A DNA stretch of 64,000 nt from Desulfobacteraceae bacterium. Lineage in GTDB: Bacteria; Desulfobacterota; Desulfobacteria; Desulfobacterales; SKZT01. Numbering within the stretch: position 1 is the first letter of the stretch; each line of letters starts with the position of its first letter. Shown in pieces: positions 1 through 10,083 of this stretch. Location of the stretch: the NCBI GenBank assembly GCA_011389745.1, contig JAABTQ010000013.1, positions 1-64,000 of the forward strand, read 5' to 3'. The notes under the pieces were generated by a model, which ran no database searches, was not told where the DNA came from, and saw only the letters and a list, made by a program, of their open reading frames with translations. Both the position numbers and the translations under genes were made by a program.

Positions 1-193
<193 letters not shown>

Positions 194-265
194 CAAATAT
201 AAAACTAAAACTGAACGTTTTGTTGTGCCTACAACAACGCAAATGTTTGTCACAATAAAATACCG

Positions 266-388
266 GATTTTCGGTGGCAATGGCGAAGAGGTAACACCCG
301 TACCCATCCCGAACACGGCAGTTAAGCTCTTCAGCGCCAATGGTACTGCTCGGGAAGCTGAGTGGGAGAGTAGGTCGCTGCCGAAAAT
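266..388 (+). rRNA. 5S rRNA
   Basis: The segment carries the 5S signatures CCCGAACACGG and GGGAGAGTAGG. Its two ends pair: GGATTTTCGG at 265-274 is the reverse complement of CCGAAAATCC at 381-390, forming helix I and the processing stem. It follows 23S in the usual rrn order and is closed by a terminator. Mature ends are estimated. Confidence 0.93.
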
Positions 389-403
389 CCCTTTATAAAG
401 TTA

Positions 404-440
404 ATGCCCATAGTAATAAGACTATGGGCATTTTTTATTT
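404..440 (+). terminator. rrn operon intrinsic terminator
   Basis: A perfect 11-bp stem (404-414 with 421-431) around the loop AATAAG is followed directly by a T-rich tract. It lies 15 bases after 5S and ends the rRNA operon. Confidence 0.9.
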
Positions 441-523
441 CGGCATTGTCAATATTTATCAAAGTAAAAGTCGACCACCGTTATGTTAAATCCTGATAAC
501 CTGCTTAAATCGAAAAATATCTT

Positions 524-1945
524 GTGATCCTGAACAAAAAACCTTCTCCAAAAAAATGGATTGTGTTCTCATTAGTAGCTGTTGCTGTATTTATGTCTAC
601 ATTGGATGGAAGTATTGTAAATGTTGCACTTCCGGTGATCATGCAAGATTTCAATGTATCGATGCATACCGTTGAGTGGGTTGTTGTGATTTATTTATTA
701 ACGGTTTCATCACTGCTGCTTCCTTTTGGAAGATTAAGCGATATCAGAGGCAGACGTTGGGTTTATTGCAGAGGATTTTTAATCTTTTCTGCCGGCTCTT
801 TTTTTTGTGGGATTGCCGATAATTCATCCTGGCTTATTGCTGCTCGTTCTTTTCAAGGTATTGGTGCAGCAATGCTAATGGCATGTTCTCCTGCACTTGT
901 GGTGGATATTTTTCCATCACAGGAAAGAGGAAAGGCATTAGGGATGGTTGGTACGGTGGTTGCTGCCGGATTGACAACAGGACCTGCTCTTGGAGGATTT
1001 CTGATTAAAACATTTTCATGGAATGCTATTTTTTATGTCAATATTCCTATTGGAATCATTGCTGGTGTAGTCGCCTTGGTTGTGCTGAAAGGAGGCCATG
1101 GAGATGTTGCAAGAGATGAGGATTTCGATTGGTCTGGATCATTTCTTTTAACCATTACACTTATTAGTTTTTTTCTTGCTCTTGTAAAAGCTCTTGACTG
1201 GGGTTTTAAGTCTTATGTCACTGTGTCTTTGATTGGTTTTTCAATGTTTTCCGGGGTCTTGTTGGTATTTTATGAAATTCGCAAGAAATATCCTGTTTTT
1301 GATCCTTCGTTATTGAGGATAAGAAGGTTTTGCTTACCGGTTCTTTCAGCATTAATTCTTTTTGCAGCCCTTTTTACCATTGTTTTTTTAATGCCATTTT
1401 ACCTTGTAAAACCTATGGAATATTCTATTGATCTGGCAGGATACACCATGGCGATTCCTTTTTTATGTTTGTTTTTTCTAAGCCCATTTTCCGGAGCTTT
1501 ATCTGATCGAATCGGTACGAGGGCTCTTTGCACTATAGGTATGGCGATTCTTGCATCGTCTTTGTTTTTAATGTCCGGGCTTTCTGCGTCTGCGTCTTTT
1601 TTGTCTGTAGCATGGCGGCTTATTCTCGCGGGTGTTGGGACTGCCATTTTTTTGCCGCCTAACAGCAGTATTGTAATGAGTGTTCTTCCTGCAAATCGCC
1701 GGGGAATTGCGTCGGGGACTGTAGCAACGGCTCGCAATATAGGAATGATGATTGGGGTTGCGCAGGCCGGATTAATTTTTAATACGGTTTTTAGGACAAA
1801 AAGTGGAGGTGAAACCTTGACAGTATACACTAAATCCATGGAACCATTTTTTATGGCTGCTTTTCAATATGCCATGCTTGCAGGTGCCTTTTTTGCTTGT
1901 TTAGGTGTTATTGTAGCATTTTTGCGAGGAGCTGACAAAAAATAA
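524..1945 (+). CDS. MFS multidrug exporter, DHA2 (14-TM) type
   Basis: This 473-residue inner-membrane protein is probably a proton-coupled drug or metabolite exporter. The first helix ends in the DHA2 signature, starting at Asp28 (DGSIVNVALP). MFS motif A is GRLSDIRGRR near residue 70, and the antiporter motif C is seen as GPALGGFL near 153. Length and hydrophobic pattern fit about 14 helices, as in EmrB and QacA. The start used is GTG at 524; there is no clear ribosome binding site, so a nearby TTG is possible. It stands alone after the rRNA operon with no EmrA-like adaptor beside it. The substrate cannot be told from sequence. Confidence 0.88.
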   Translation: MILNKKPSPKKWIVFSLVAVAVFMSTLDGSIVNVALPVIMQDFNVSMHTVEWVVVIYLLTVSSLLLPFGRLSDIRGRRWVYCRGFLIFSAGSFFCGIADNSSWLIAARSFQGIGAAMLMACSPALVVDIFPSQERGKALGMVGTVVAAGLTTGPALGGFLIKTFSWNAIFYVNIPIGIIAGVVALVVLKGGHGDVARDEDFDWSGSFLLTITLISFFLALVKALDWGFKSYVTVSLIGFSMFSGVLLVFYEIRKKYPVFDPSLLRIRRFCLPVLSALILFAALFTIVFLMPFYLVKPMEYSIDLAGYTMAIPFLCLFFLSPFSGALSDRIGTRALCTIGMAILASSLFLMSGLSASASFLSVAWRLILAGVGTAIFLPPNSSIVMSVLPANRRGIASGTVATARNIGMMIGVAQAGLIFNTVFRTKSGGETLTVYTKSMEPFFMAAFQYAMLAGAFFACLGVIVAFLRGADKK

Positions 1946-1955
1946 AGATTTGAGT

Positions 1956-1984
1956 TTGACAGAAAAACCTTTTTTAACGATAAA
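1956..1984 (+). promoter_or_regulatory. candidate sigma-70 promoter of the citrate synthase gene
   Basis: A perfect -35 TTGACA (1956-1961), a 17-bp spacer and GATAAA (1979-1984, 4 of 6 consensus) lie about 77 bases before the citrate synthase ATG. Read by eye only. Confidence 0.5.
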
Positions 1985-2060
1985 ACAGTTTGCATTTTGT
2001 TTAAACTATGTTGATAACCTTCTAAAGCCTTAAAAAACGATGGAGGCATAGGCGAAACAT

Positions 2061-3368
2061 ATGAAAAATGAAAACGGTTTTCAGGAAACCGCAAGTCTGA
2101 CTGTTGGAGGAAAAACTGTTCAATTACCTGTAATCATTGGTTCCGAGGGTGAAAGAGCAATTGATATTTCAAGTCTTCGTGAAAAAACAGGTTATATTAC
2201 ATTAGATCCGGGTTTGGGGAATACTGGTATATGTAAAAGTCAGATTACCTTTATGAATGGTGAAGAAGGTATTTTGCGCTACCGGGGAATACCTGTAGAT
2301 GAGCTGGCTGAACATTCTACCTTTGTCGAGACTGCATACCTGCTGATCAATGGTATTCTTCCAACAAGAATGCAGTTGAATAAATTTTCTGTGCAATTGA
2401 ATGATCAGTCTCTGGTTCATGAAGACATGAAAGGTTTTTATCAGAATATCCCGCCCCGTTCTCACCCCATGGGCATTCTTTCATCCATGGTCAATACACT
2501 GGAAAGCTTTTATCCGATATTAAAAACCACTACCAAAATAGAAGAAATTAACACTACGCTGACAAGAATCATTTCCAAGGTGCGCACTATGGCTGCCATG
2601 TCCTATAAAATTTCAAGGGGGCATAGGGTGGTATATCCCAGGCCAGATTTATGCTATTGCGGCAATTTTTTAAATATGATGTTCGATAGTCCTGTCAGAC
2701 CATATCAATTGGATAAAAGTGCCATAAAAGCGTTAAATGTTTTCTGGATACTTCATGCTGATCATGAACAGAATTGTTCGACATCCGCTGTAAGGTTGGT
2801 GGGAAGCGGACGTGTGAATGTTTATGCGGCCATATCTGCCGGGATCGCTGCGCTTTGGGGTCCGCTTCATGGTGGGGCAAACCAGGCCGTAATTGAAATG
2901 CTTGAGGCAATTCAGGCCAATGGTGGCAATATCTCTCCCTTTGTGGAACGTGCCAAAGATAAAAATGATCCTTATCGCCTGATGGGATTCGGGCACAGGG
3001 TTTACAAAGCCTATGATCCTCGAGCAAAAATCATCAATAAAACCGCACATGCACTCCTGGAAAAAATGCAAATCAGTGATCCTTTGCTTGATATTGCCCA
3101 AAAACTAGAGCAGGTAGCATTAAAGGATGATTATTTTATCGAGTATCGGCTTTATCCTAATGTGGATTTTTACAGCGGAATTGTGCTGAGAGCTTTGGGA
3201 ATCCCGACAAACATGTTTACGGTCATGTTTGCACTTGGGAGAATGCCGGGGTGGATTGCTCAATGGAAAGAAGATGCGGATGATCCCAATTGGCGACTTT
3301 ATCGGCCACGTCAAATTTATATAGGGCAAAACACAACCCATTACATTCCCATTGAAGAAAGAGTATGA
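2061..3368 (+). CDS. gltA: citrate (si)-synthase
   Basis: Condenses acetyl-CoA and oxaloacetate to citrate at the entry of the TCA cycle, in the cytoplasm. The 435-residue length matches bacterial hexameric type II enzymes (E. coli GltA is 427). The catalytic triad is present: His270 in WGPLHGGANQ, His312 in GFGHRVYK and Asp369 in YPNVDFYSG. ATG at 2061 is preceded by GGAGG at 2042-2046, a rather long spacing. It has its own candidate promoter and a hairpin after it, so it is probably monocistronic. Many relatives use an unrelated Re-citrate synthase; this is clearly the si type. A 2-methylcitrate synthase role is less likely because no prp genes are nearby. Confidence 0.93.
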   Translation: MKNENGFQETASLTVGGKTVQLPVIIGSEGERAIDISSLREKTGYITLDPGLGNTGICKSQITFMNGEEGILRYRGIPVDELAEHSTFVETAYLLINGILPTRMQLNKFSVQLNDQSLVHEDMKGFYQNIPPRSHPMGILSSMVNTLESFYPILKTTTKIEEINTTLTRIISKVRTMAAMSYKISRGHRVVYPRPDLCYCGNFLNMMFDSPVRPYQLDKSAIKALNVFWILHADHEQNCSTSAVRLVGSGRVNVYAAISAGIAALWGPLHGGANQAVIEMLEAIQANGGNISPFVERAKDKNDPYRLMGFGHRVYKAYDPRAKIINKTAHALLEKMQISDPLLDIAQKLEQVALKDDYFIEYRLYPNVDFYSGIVLRALGIPTNMFTVMFALGRMPGWIAQWKEDADDPNWRLYRPRQIYIGQNTTHYIPIEERV

Positions 3369-3410
3369 AACACTTTTATATAACAAGACAATTGCCTGAC
3401 TCAAAAATTT

Positions 3411-3444
3411 CCTGTCCTTGTGAAAAAGAGGAAGGGCTTTTTTT
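3411..3444 (+). terminator. probable terminator after citrate synthase
   Basis: CCTGTCCT (3411-3418) pairs with AGGAAGGG (3429-3436) with one mismatch and one G-U pair. A run of eight T follows after one C. It sits 43 bases after the citrate synthase stop. Confidence 0.5.
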
Positions 3445-3501
3445 GTGTAGGCGCTAACCACTTCATTTATTTTTTTAGCGTAAATTCTGCGACTATTTGA
3501 A

Positions 3502-3969
3502 ATGAAAAATGATTTCGATCGGATATGGAATACTGCATTGGGTTTTCTTGGGAGAAGAAACCACACAGCATTTGAATTAGAGCGAAAACTTTTACAACGC
3601 GGCTTTGATAAAAAAAATGTTCGAGAGATCATTTCAAAATGCAGTCAACTGCGTTTTGTTGATGATAATGTTACCGGGAAACTATATTTAAGTGAACTTA
3701 TCCGCAAAGGGTATGGTCCGCATCGTATCAGGTATGAGATGTACAAAAAGGGTCTTGGAAAGCAGCTTATTGATGAGCTGTTTATCGAAGAAAATGTTGA
3801 GAAAAATGAGCAATCTATGTGCGAAAAGGTTTTGGTGAAGAAAAATAAACTAATTCCTCCAGGTAAGAATCCAAAAAAACGGAAAGCTCTTTTACATCGT
3901 TTTCTTCTTTCCAGGGGTTTTTCCAGATCTGTTATTTTGGATCTGATCGGAAAAAATCATCCGGGTTGA
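3502..3969 (+). CDS. recX: regulatory protein RecX
   Basis: RecX family proteins bind RecA filaments and limit recombinase activity in the cytoplasm. The 155 residues show the three-helix repeat pattern of the family: an N-terminal A-x-x-x-L-x-x-R-x-x-T repeat (residues 12-30), LRFVDD near 50, then R-x-G-x-G-P-x-R-I near 68-76 and a last repeat with LLSRGFS. The length is normal. ATG at 3502 lacks a strong ribosome binding site. RecA is not next to it, which is common. The protein is Lys/Arg rich towards its end, consistent with the family. Confidence 0.85.
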   Translation: MKNDFDRIWNTALGFLGRRNHTAFELERKLLQRGFDKKNVREIISKCSQLRFVDDNVTGKLYLSELIRKGYGPHRIRYEMYKKGLGKQLIDELFIEENVEKNEQSMCEKVLVKKNKLIPPGKNPKKRKALLHRFLLSRGFSRSVILDLIGKNHPG

Positions 3970-3996
3970 ATGGTTTTAAAACGAACTGATTTTTCT

Positions 3997-4029
3997 CATT
4001 GAGCAGCCATACCCAAAAGCTGCTCAATG
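3997..4029. terminator. inverted repeat between convergent recX and usp genes
   Basis: A perfect 11-bp stem (3997-4007 with 4019-4029, CATTGAGCAGC arm) lies between two genes that converge. It has only weak T-richness on the plus side, so it is a likely bidirectional transcription barrier rather than a textbook terminator. Confidence 0.6.
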
Positions 4030-4040
4030 TAAATTTCTAT

Positions 4041-4487
4041 TTATATTGGTTCCACAGGTATTGTAACAACCGGTACCTTTGAATTTTTGACAATTTTTTC
4101 AGTAACGCTTCCGAATCGAAAGTTGCCCTTTTGGCCGCTGGTGGCCATCACAACCAAATCAACCTTTTCTATATCAATCAGTTTTAAAATTTCCTGGGCC
4201 GGATCACCGATCGCGATATGCTTGATATAAAGAGGGCAACTATTCAGATGATTTTCACAGGTCTGGTCTAAGCGTTTTTTTGCAGTTTTTTCTTCCCATT
4301 TAAGGATTTCCTTAATACGATCCTTTTCAAAATCACCATACCAGCCCGGGTGATTTGCCAGATCTTCGATCACATAAATGACATGTATTTCAGTACCATA
4401 TTTTTGAGTGAGTGATGTTACATAGGGAAGTGCTTTTTCCGCATTTCCCGAAAAATCCGTTGGCCAAAGAACTTTTTTAACATCCAT
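4041..4487 (-). CDS. universal stress protein, single UspA domain
   Basis: A 148-residue cytoplasmic Usp domain protein. It starts with the family's V-L-W-P-T-D-F-S strand-turn. Near the end it has the nucleotide-binding pattern G-x-x-G-(x)n-G-S (SGQKGNFRFGSV) followed by KVPVVTIP. This pattern marks the ATP-binding subfamily. The start is well set: AGGAGG at 4494-4499 lies 6 bases from the ATG. It is monocistronic and convergent with recX. A second, tandem Usp lies at 31148-32068. Confidence 0.9.
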   Translation of the reverse strand: MDVKKVLWPTDFSGNAEKALPYVTSLTQKYGTEIHVIYVIEDLANHPGWYGDFEKDRIKEILKWEEKTAKKRLDQTCENHLNSCPLYIKHIAIGDPAQEILKLIDIEKVDLVVMATSGQKGNFRFGSVTEKIVKNSKVPVVTIPVEPI

Positions 4488-4643
4488 GAAGATACCTCCT
4501 TGAGCATGGCAGTTTACAATCCAACTATGACTGACTATTCGACAATGTAAATATTATTTATAAAAATGCAACGCTTTTTTATATACTAGCAGTATGAAAA
4601 AGCGGTTGGTTTTTAGAAAATAAAGTCAACTAAAAACTTTTCA

Positions 4644-4671
4644 TTGAAAATTGCATAATTTTGTCTATTAT
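4644..4671 (+). promoter_or_regulatory. candidate sigma-70 promoter of the PopT/DUF368 gene
   Basis: TTGAAA (4644-4649), 16-bp spacer, TATTAT (4666-4671; 5 of 6 consensus), about 84 bases before the ATG at 4755. An imperfect palindrome at 4573-4603 (GCTTTTTT...GAAAAAGC) lies upstream and may be a regulatory site. Confidence 0.55.
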
Positions 4672-4754
4672 CTGCCATCGGGATTTGAGTCTGAAATTTT
4701 GCAATAGAATATCAATATTAAAAATCGGATAAAGAAGGATTGAGGAGATCACTT

Positions 4755-5717
4755 ATGGCGACTGATACTTCAACGCCCCGAACTGTTGGTGAATATTTTA
4801 TATTGGGTTTGAAAGGATTCTGTATGGGGGCAGCCGATGTGGTGCCGGGAGTATCAGGTGGAACAATGGCCTTTATTCTCGGAATTTATCAGGAATTGAT
4901 CAGTTCAATAAAATCTGTGGATACTAAGTTTTTCAGACTCCTTTTATCCGGCAGAGTCAAAGCCGCAATTGAATCTGTATCATGGAAATTTCTCGTGTCG
5001 GTTGCAGGCGGAATTTTTACGGCAATTTTTACCATCGCAAAGCTTTTGAGTTACCTTCTCCATACCTATCCTGTTTTTATATGGTCTTTCTTTTTTGGAC
5101 TGGTGCTGGCATCTGTGGCAACTATCTGTCTGGAGATTAAAAAATGGACTGTAAATGTAGTCATCGGGGTCATTTTTGGAACCGGCCTGGCTTTTTATGT
5201 GGTAGGACAGGTTCCGGTCTCTACTCCTGAGACCCCATGGTTTCTTTTTATAAGCGGGGCATTGGCCATATGTGCGATGATTCTTCCGGGTATTTCCGGG
5301 GCATTTATTCTAGTGCTTCTCGGCAAATACCATTTTGTTTTGGAAGCTGTAAATCAGAAAGATTTTGTCACTCTTGCGATAGTTGCCTCAGGTGCCGCTG
5401 TGGGACTTATTTCCTTTGTAAGACTGTTAAGCTGGCTTTTTAACAAATACCATGAAATGACCATTGCAATTTTGGTAGGACTGATGCTGGGGTCACTCAG
5501 AAAAATCTGGCCATGGAAGGAGGATTTACAAAGGTTTGCTAAGGATGCATCAGAAACGTTGATAATTTCCCAGGTGAATATGTGGCCGACTCAGTTTAAT
5601 TCCGAGGTTATAACAGCCATAGCGTTCATGGTTCTGGGTTTAATTGCTGTTATTTCGATTAATTGCATGGCCAAAAGCCAAAATCAAAAAACAGTATCAT
5701 CAAAAGAACAAAAATGA
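4755..5717 (+). CDS. DUF368 family polyprenyl-phosphate transporter (PopT-like)
   Basis: A polytopic inner-membrane protein of 320 residues. DUF368 proteins have been shown in other bacteria to recycle undecaprenyl phosphate across the membrane (PopT). The family's two related re-entrant motifs are visible: DVVPGVSGGTMAF near residue 26 and AMILPGISGAFIL near 170. This fits an internal inverted repeat. ATG at 4755 is chosen because GAGGAG (4742-4747) is 7 bases upstream; an in-frame TTG at 4740 overlaps that site. It is followed 12 bases later by rmlA, so both may feed the same lipid-linked polymer pathway. The transport role here is inferred from the family. Confidence 0.85.
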   Translation: MATDTSTPRTVGEYFILGLKGFCMGAADVVPGVSGGTMAFILGIYQELISSIKSVDTKFFRLLLSGRVKAAIESVSWKFLVSVAGGIFTAIFTIAKLLSYLLHTYPVFIWSFFFGLVLASVATICLEIKKWTVNVVIGVIFGTGLAFYVVGQVPVSTPETPWFLFISGALAICAMILPGISGAFILVLLGKYHFVLEAVNQKDFVTLAIVASGAAVGLISFVRLLSWLFNKYHEMTIAILVGLMLGSLRKIWPWKEDLQRFAKDASETLIISQVNMWPTQFNSEVITAIAFMVLGLIAVISINCMAKSQNQKTVSSKEQK

Positions 5718-5729
5718 TGGAGAGTTAAA

Positions 5730-6608
5730 ATGAAAGGTATTATTTTGGCCGGGGGTTCAGGGACAAGGCTTTATCCGATAACACGAGTAGTGAGTAAACA
5801 ACTACTTCCCGTGTATGACAAGCCTATGATTTACTACCCTTTATCAATTCTTATGCTATCAGGGATCAGGGAAATATTGATCATTTCAACACCTGTCGAT
5901 TTATCACTTTTTCAAAGACTTCTGGGTGATGGAAGTCAATTAGGGATGTCATTCTCTTATGCTTCTCAGCCGAGACCCGAAGGTTTGGCACAGGCGTTTA
6001 TTATCGGCAAAAAATTTATTGGGAATGGACCCGTGACTTTAATTTTGGGAGATAATATTTTCTATGGGCATAATCTTTCAGGAATTTTAAATGAAGCAAT
6101 GCAATTGGAAAAAGGGGGGATGATTTTCGGATATTTGGTTAGAGATCCCAAGCGTTATGGTGTGGTTCAGTTTGATGAGCAGGGAAATGTGCTTAGCATA
6201 GAGGAAAAGCCTAAACAGCCCAAATCCGAATATGCCGTGCCCGGCCTTTATGTCTATGATAATGATGTTATTGATATTGCTGAAAATCTTAAACCATCGG
6301 CTCGTGGGGAATTGGAAATTACTGATGTCAACTTGGAGTACCTTCGCAGAGGGCAGTTGAAGGTGAAGCTTTTAGGGCGAGGATTTGCATGGCTTGATAC
6401 GGGCACCCACAGAGCTCTGCAACAGGCCGCAAGTTTTGTCCAGGCCATTCAGAACCGGCAAGGATTAAAAATTTCATCAATTGAAGAAATTGCTTTTCGC
6501 AAAGGCTATATTGACAAAAAACAGCTAAAAAGGCTTGCTTGTGATATGGCACAAAATGATTACGGACGATACCTTTTGGAGCTGGCTTGCCAGCCGGATG
6601 AACAATAG
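5730..6608 (+). CDS. rfbA: glucose-1-phosphate thymidylyltransferase
   Basis: Makes dTDP-glucose from dTTP and glucose-1-phosphate, the first step to dTDP-rhamnose and other deoxysugars for surface polysaccharides. The 292-residue protein starts with the nucleotidyltransferase loop [13 protein letters not shown] and continues with [17 protein letters not shown], both typical of RmlA. EKPKQPKS near 160 and the C-terminal allosteric region are present, so it is the full-length type. GGAGAG lies just upstream of the ATG. The rest of the rml pathway (rfbB, C, D) is not in this window; its close link is to the DUF368 gene before it. Confidence 0.93.
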   Translation: MKGIILAGGSGTRLYPITRVVSKQLLPVYDKPMIYYPLSILMLSGIREILIISTPVDLSLFQRLLGDGSQLGMSFSYASQPRPEGLAQAFIIGKKFIGNGPVTLILGDNIFYGHNLSGILNEAMQLEKGGMIFGYLVRDPKRYGVVQFDEQGNVLSIEEKPKQPKSEYAVPGLYVYDNDVIDIAENLKPSARGELEITDVNLEYLRRGQLKVKLLGRGFAWLDTGTHRALQQAASFVQAIQNRQGLKISSIEEIAFRKGYIDKKQLKRLACDMAQNDYGRYLLELACQPDEQ

Positions 6609-6623
6609 GGATGGATATATTCC

Positions 6624-6652
6624 TTGACACTCTATATGTTTAAGTCTAAATT
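6624..6652 (+). promoter_or_regulatory. candidate sigma-70 promoter of ileS-lspA
   Basis: Perfect TTGACA (6624-6629), 17-bp spacer, TAAATT (6647-6652; 4 of 6), 51 bases before the ileS ATG. No T-box-like leader is visible in the short space. Confidence 0.5.
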
Positions 6653-6703
6653 CTTTCAATTTACTGAAAAACAGAACTTTTCCGAAAACTTGGAGACTCT
6701 TTG

Positions 6704-9508
6704 ATGGATTATAAGAAAACCCTTAACCTTCCGACAACACAATTTCCAATGAAAGCTGATCTTGCCGGGCGTGAGCCGGAACAACTTAAACTATGGGATC
6801 AAATCGGGCTGTATGAGCAGATTAGAGAGGCTTCCAAAAACCGCGAATTATTTATTCTCCATGATGGTCCCCCTTATGCCAATGGCAACATTCATATCGG
6901 CACAGCCTTAAATAAAATATTGAAGGACATCGTTATTCGGTCATCCCAGATGTTTGGATACAACGCAGCTTACGTTCCCGGCTGGGATTGCCACGGGCTT
7001 CCTATAGAACATAATGTAGACAAAGAATTGGGTAAAGCAAAATTGAATATGACCCAATCCGATGTTAGGAAAAGATGCCGAAAGTATGCTGAGAAATTTG
7101 TTGACATTCAAAGAAAGGAATTTAAACGTCTTGGAGTGATGGGAGAATGGGAAAATCCATATCTGACCATGGCCTATGAATACGAAGCTGTTATTGCGAG
7201 GGAATGCTGCAAATTTGCCTTGGAGGGAAGCCTTTTTAGAAGTAAAAAGCCAATTTATTGGTGCAGTACTTGCCGAACAGCCCTGGCTGAAGCTGAAATC
7301 GAATATCATAATGAGATTTCACCTTCTATTTATGTAAAATTTCCTATGAAAGATTCCATAGTGGACCAATATCCGGCCCTTGCCGGAAAAAAGATCTCAG
7401 TAATCATTTGGACGACAACCCCCTGGACCATTCCGGCGAATCTTGCCATTTCGCTGCATCCGGATTTTGATTATGTGGCTGTGGATGTGGGAGGGGATGA
7501 GGTATATATTCTGGCTCAATATCTTATGGCCACGTGTATGGAACTATTCGGCATTGATCATTACTCTGTCATAGCGAAGATTGATGCCAAAAAAATTGAG
7601 AATAAGCGATGTCGCCACCCTCTTTATGATAGGGATTCTATTATTATTTTGGGCGATCATGTTACTCTGGATGCTGGTACTGGATGTGTCCATACAGCGC
7701 CGGGCCACGGACGTGAAGATTATGAGGTAGGACTGAATTACGGCATCGATGTATATTCCCCTGTTAAAGATGATGGGTGTTTTACCGATGATGTGGTCTT
7801 TTTTGAAGGCAAGTTTGTGTTCGATGCCAACCGGGACATTAATGCAAAACTTAAAGAAACCGGTATGCTCCTGGCAGAGGGTCGTCTTGATCACCAATAT
7901 CCCCATTGCTGGCGTTGTAAAAAGCCGGTTATTTTCAGAGCTACCCCCCAGTGGTTTATTTCCATGGAAAAAACCGGCCTTCGTCAAAAAGCATTAAAAG
8001 AAATTGACCGGGTCCAATGGATTCCTCATTGGGGGCGGGAGCGCATTTACGGAATGATTGAAAATCGGCCTGATTGGTGTGTTTCACGACAGCGAGCCTG
8101 GGGAGTACCGATTACGGTGTTTTATTGTGAAAATTGTGAGGCTACGCTAATGACTCCTGAGATTATGAATGTAATTTATAATCAGTTCGTTGAAAAAGGA
8201 GCCGATATCTGGTTCGATCTGGATACTTCCCATTGGATTCCCAAAGACATGGAGTGCAGCCGGTGCGGGCAAACTAAATTTAAAAAAGAAAACGATATCC
8301 TGGATGTCTGGTTTGATTCGGGTGTGAGCCACGCAGCTGTCCTCGAAGCCAGAGATTATTTAAGATGGCCCGCAGACCTTTATCTGGAAGGAAGCGACCA
8401 GCATCGGGGATGGTTTCACAGTTCACTTCTTACCGCCGTTGGGCTAAGAAATCAGGCACCTTATAAAACCGTGTTAACGCACGGATTTGTGGTGGATGAA
8501 GAAGGTAAGAAAATGTCAAAGTCCATCGGTAATGTTGTGGTACCCGAGGAAGTCATTAAAAAATATGGCGCGGAAATATTGCGTCTATGGGTTTCAGCAT
8601 CTGACTATAAAGATGATATTCGCATATCAGAAAAAATTTTAAAACAATTGAGTGATGCTTATCGTAGAATTCGAAACACCTGCCGCTTTTTGCTGGGAAA
8701 CCTCAATGATTTTGATCCTGAAAAAGATGCCGTCTCCTATGATCAGATGCCGGAAATTGATCGATTTGCGCTCCACAGGCTTCAGCAGTTGATTCAGAGG
8801 ACCCTTAAAGCATATGAACACTATGAGTTTCACATAATATACCATTCGCTGTTTAACTATTGTACCGTGGATCTTTCAGCTTTCTACCTTGATATCTTAA
8901 AAGATCGGCTTTATACATCACCCCCAAATTCTCTGGTGAGAAAAAGCTCACAAACGGTTCTTTATACTATTCTTGACGCTGTTGTCCGACTGATGGCGCC
9001 TGTAATGGTTTTTACTTCGGAGGAAATCTGGAAACACATGCCAGGGATAAAGGACAAAGAAAAAAGCGTTCATATGGCAAAGTTTCCTGATATCAATGGG
9101 GATTACATTGACGAACCGATGGCGGACAAATGGGAAAAACTTCGTGAAATCAGGGGTGAAGCGACCAAAGCCCTTGAGAAGGCAAGGATTGAAAAACAAA
9201 TCGGTCACCCTTTGAGTGCATCAGTTTCGATTTCGGTTCCGGAAAGCATTTATGACACATTGCTACCATATGTCGAAGAATTAAAAAGCCTTTTGATTGT
9301 TTCGGATGCTTTGTTGGTTAAAGATGAAAAACCGGAAAACGCTTTCAAAAGTGAAGAAGTTGAAGGTCTTTTTATCAAGGTTGAACCTGCCTCAGGCCAA
9401 AAGTGTGAACGCTGCTGGGTTCACCATCCGGATGTGGGAAAAGATGCACAGCACCCGGCCATTTGCCCTAAATGCCTTGATGCCTTAAAAGAGATTCAAG
9501 AGTTATAA
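6704..9508 (+). CDS. ileS: isoleucyl-tRNA synthetase
   Basis: Class I synthetase charging tRNA-Ile in the cytoplasm. From ATG 6704 it has 934 residues, the bacterial IleS1 length. The HIGH signature is HIGT at residues 64-67 ([13 protein letters not shown]), KMSKS is at 603-607, the CP1 editing domain has [14 protein letters not shown], and a C-terminal zinc finger is formed by CERCW and CPKC in the last 35 residues. ATG 6704 is preferred over the in-frame TTG at 6701 because GGAG (6692-6695) gives an 8-base spacing. It abuts lspA, a conserved pair. Nothing is missing or unusual. Confidence 0.97.
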   Translation: MDYKKTLNLPTTQFPMKADLAGREPEQLKLWDQIGLYEQIREASKNRELFILHDGPPYANGNIHIGTALNKILKDIVIRSSQMFGYNAAYVPGWDCHGLPIEHNVDKELGKAKLNMTQSDVRKRCRKYAEKFVDIQRKEFKRLGVMGEWENPYLTMAYEYEAVIARECCKFALEGSLFRSKKPIYWCSTCRTALAEAEIEYHNEISPSIYVKFPMKDSIVDQYPALAGKKISVIIWTTTPWTIPANLAISLHPDFDYVAVDVGGDEVYILAQYLMATCMELFGIDHYSVIAKIDAKKIENKRCRHPLYDRDSIIILGDHVTLDAGTGCVHTAPGHGREDYEVGLNYGIDVYSPVKDDGCFTDDVVFFEGKFVFDANRDINAKLKETGMLLAEGRLDHQYPHCWRCKKPVIFRATPQWFISMEKTGLRQKALKEIDRVQWIPHWGRERIYGMIENRPDWCVSRQRAWGVPITVFYCENCEATLMTPEIMNVIYNQFVEKGADIWFDLDTSHWIPKDMECSRCGQTKFKKENDILDVWFDSGVSHAAVLEARDYLRWPADLYLEGSDQHRGWFHSSLLTAVGLRNQAPYKTVLTHGFVVDEEGKKMSKSIGNVVVPEEVIKKYGAEILRLWVSASDYKDDIRISEKILKQLSDAYRRIRNTCRFLLGNLNDFDPEKDAVSYDQMPEIDRFALHRLQQLIQRTLKAYEHYEFHIIYHSLFNYCTVDLSAFYLDILKDRLYTSPPNSLVRKSSQTVLYTILDAVVRLMAPVMVFTSEEIWKHMPGIKDKEKSVHMAKFPDINGDYIDEPMADKWEKLREIRGEATKALEKARIEKQIGHPLSASVSISVPESIYDTLLPYVEELKSLLIVSDALLVKDEKPENAFKSEEVEGLFIKVEPASGQKCERCWVHHPDVGKDAQHPAICPKCLDALKEIQEL

Positions 9509-10015
9509 ATGACGGTTTTAAGGTTCAGGGAAAAAAAATATTTCAGGCTGTTAATTGTTGCAGGGCTGGTAGTTGTTCTTGACCAAATCTCAAAGATGAT
9601 AATTTTCGACACATTGCCGCTTTATAGTTCTGTTTCGGTAATCCCCGGGTTTTTTAATATTACCCATATCCATAATCCTGGTGGTGCGTTTGGGTTTTTA
9701 GCCAATCATAGTGCTGTATGGCGCCATCTTGTATTCCTGTTTATTTCAAGCCTTGCCATTGTGTTGATCATCTATTATTACCATAAGACCCCGAAGACCC
9801 ATTTTTTATTATCCTGTGGTTTTGCCTTGATTCTGGGGGGGGCAATCGGAAATATGATCGATCGGGTTCGGTTGGGGGTTGTGATCGATTTTCTGGATGT
9901 TTATGTAGGTAATCTGCACTGGCCTGCATTTAATGTGGCGGACAGTGCCATCAGCATAGGCATAACTATTTTCATCTATCACCTTGTTTTTAATAAAATG
10001 CCTGACAAAATGTAG
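9509..10015 (+). CDS. lspA: lipoprotein signal peptidase (signal peptidase II)
   Basis: Aspartic protease of the inner membrane that cleaves signal peptides of prolipoproteins. It has 168 residues and four hydrophobic segments. Family motifs are all present: DQISK near residue 26, NPGGAFGFL, GGAIGNMIDR, VVIDFLDVYVG and FNVADSAI; the two catalytic aspartates lie in the last two. The ATG follows the ileS stop codon without any gap, so translation is probably coupled. Lipoproteins such as the LpoA-like product at 53940-55883 would be substrates. Confidence 0.96.
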   Translation: MTVLRFREKKYFRLLIVAGLVVVLDQISKMIIFDTLPLYSSVSVIPGFFNITHIHNPGGAFGFLANHSAVWRHLVFLFISSLAIVLIIYYYHKTPKTHFLLSCGFALILGGAIGNMIDRVRLGVVIDFLDVYVGNLHWPAFNVADSAISIGITIFIYHLVFNKMPDKM

Positions 10016-10083
10016 ACAATTCATTCCTGCACTAAACTGATGGATTTCTGAAATTGTCAGCCGGACCGGTGAAATCATAAAAA

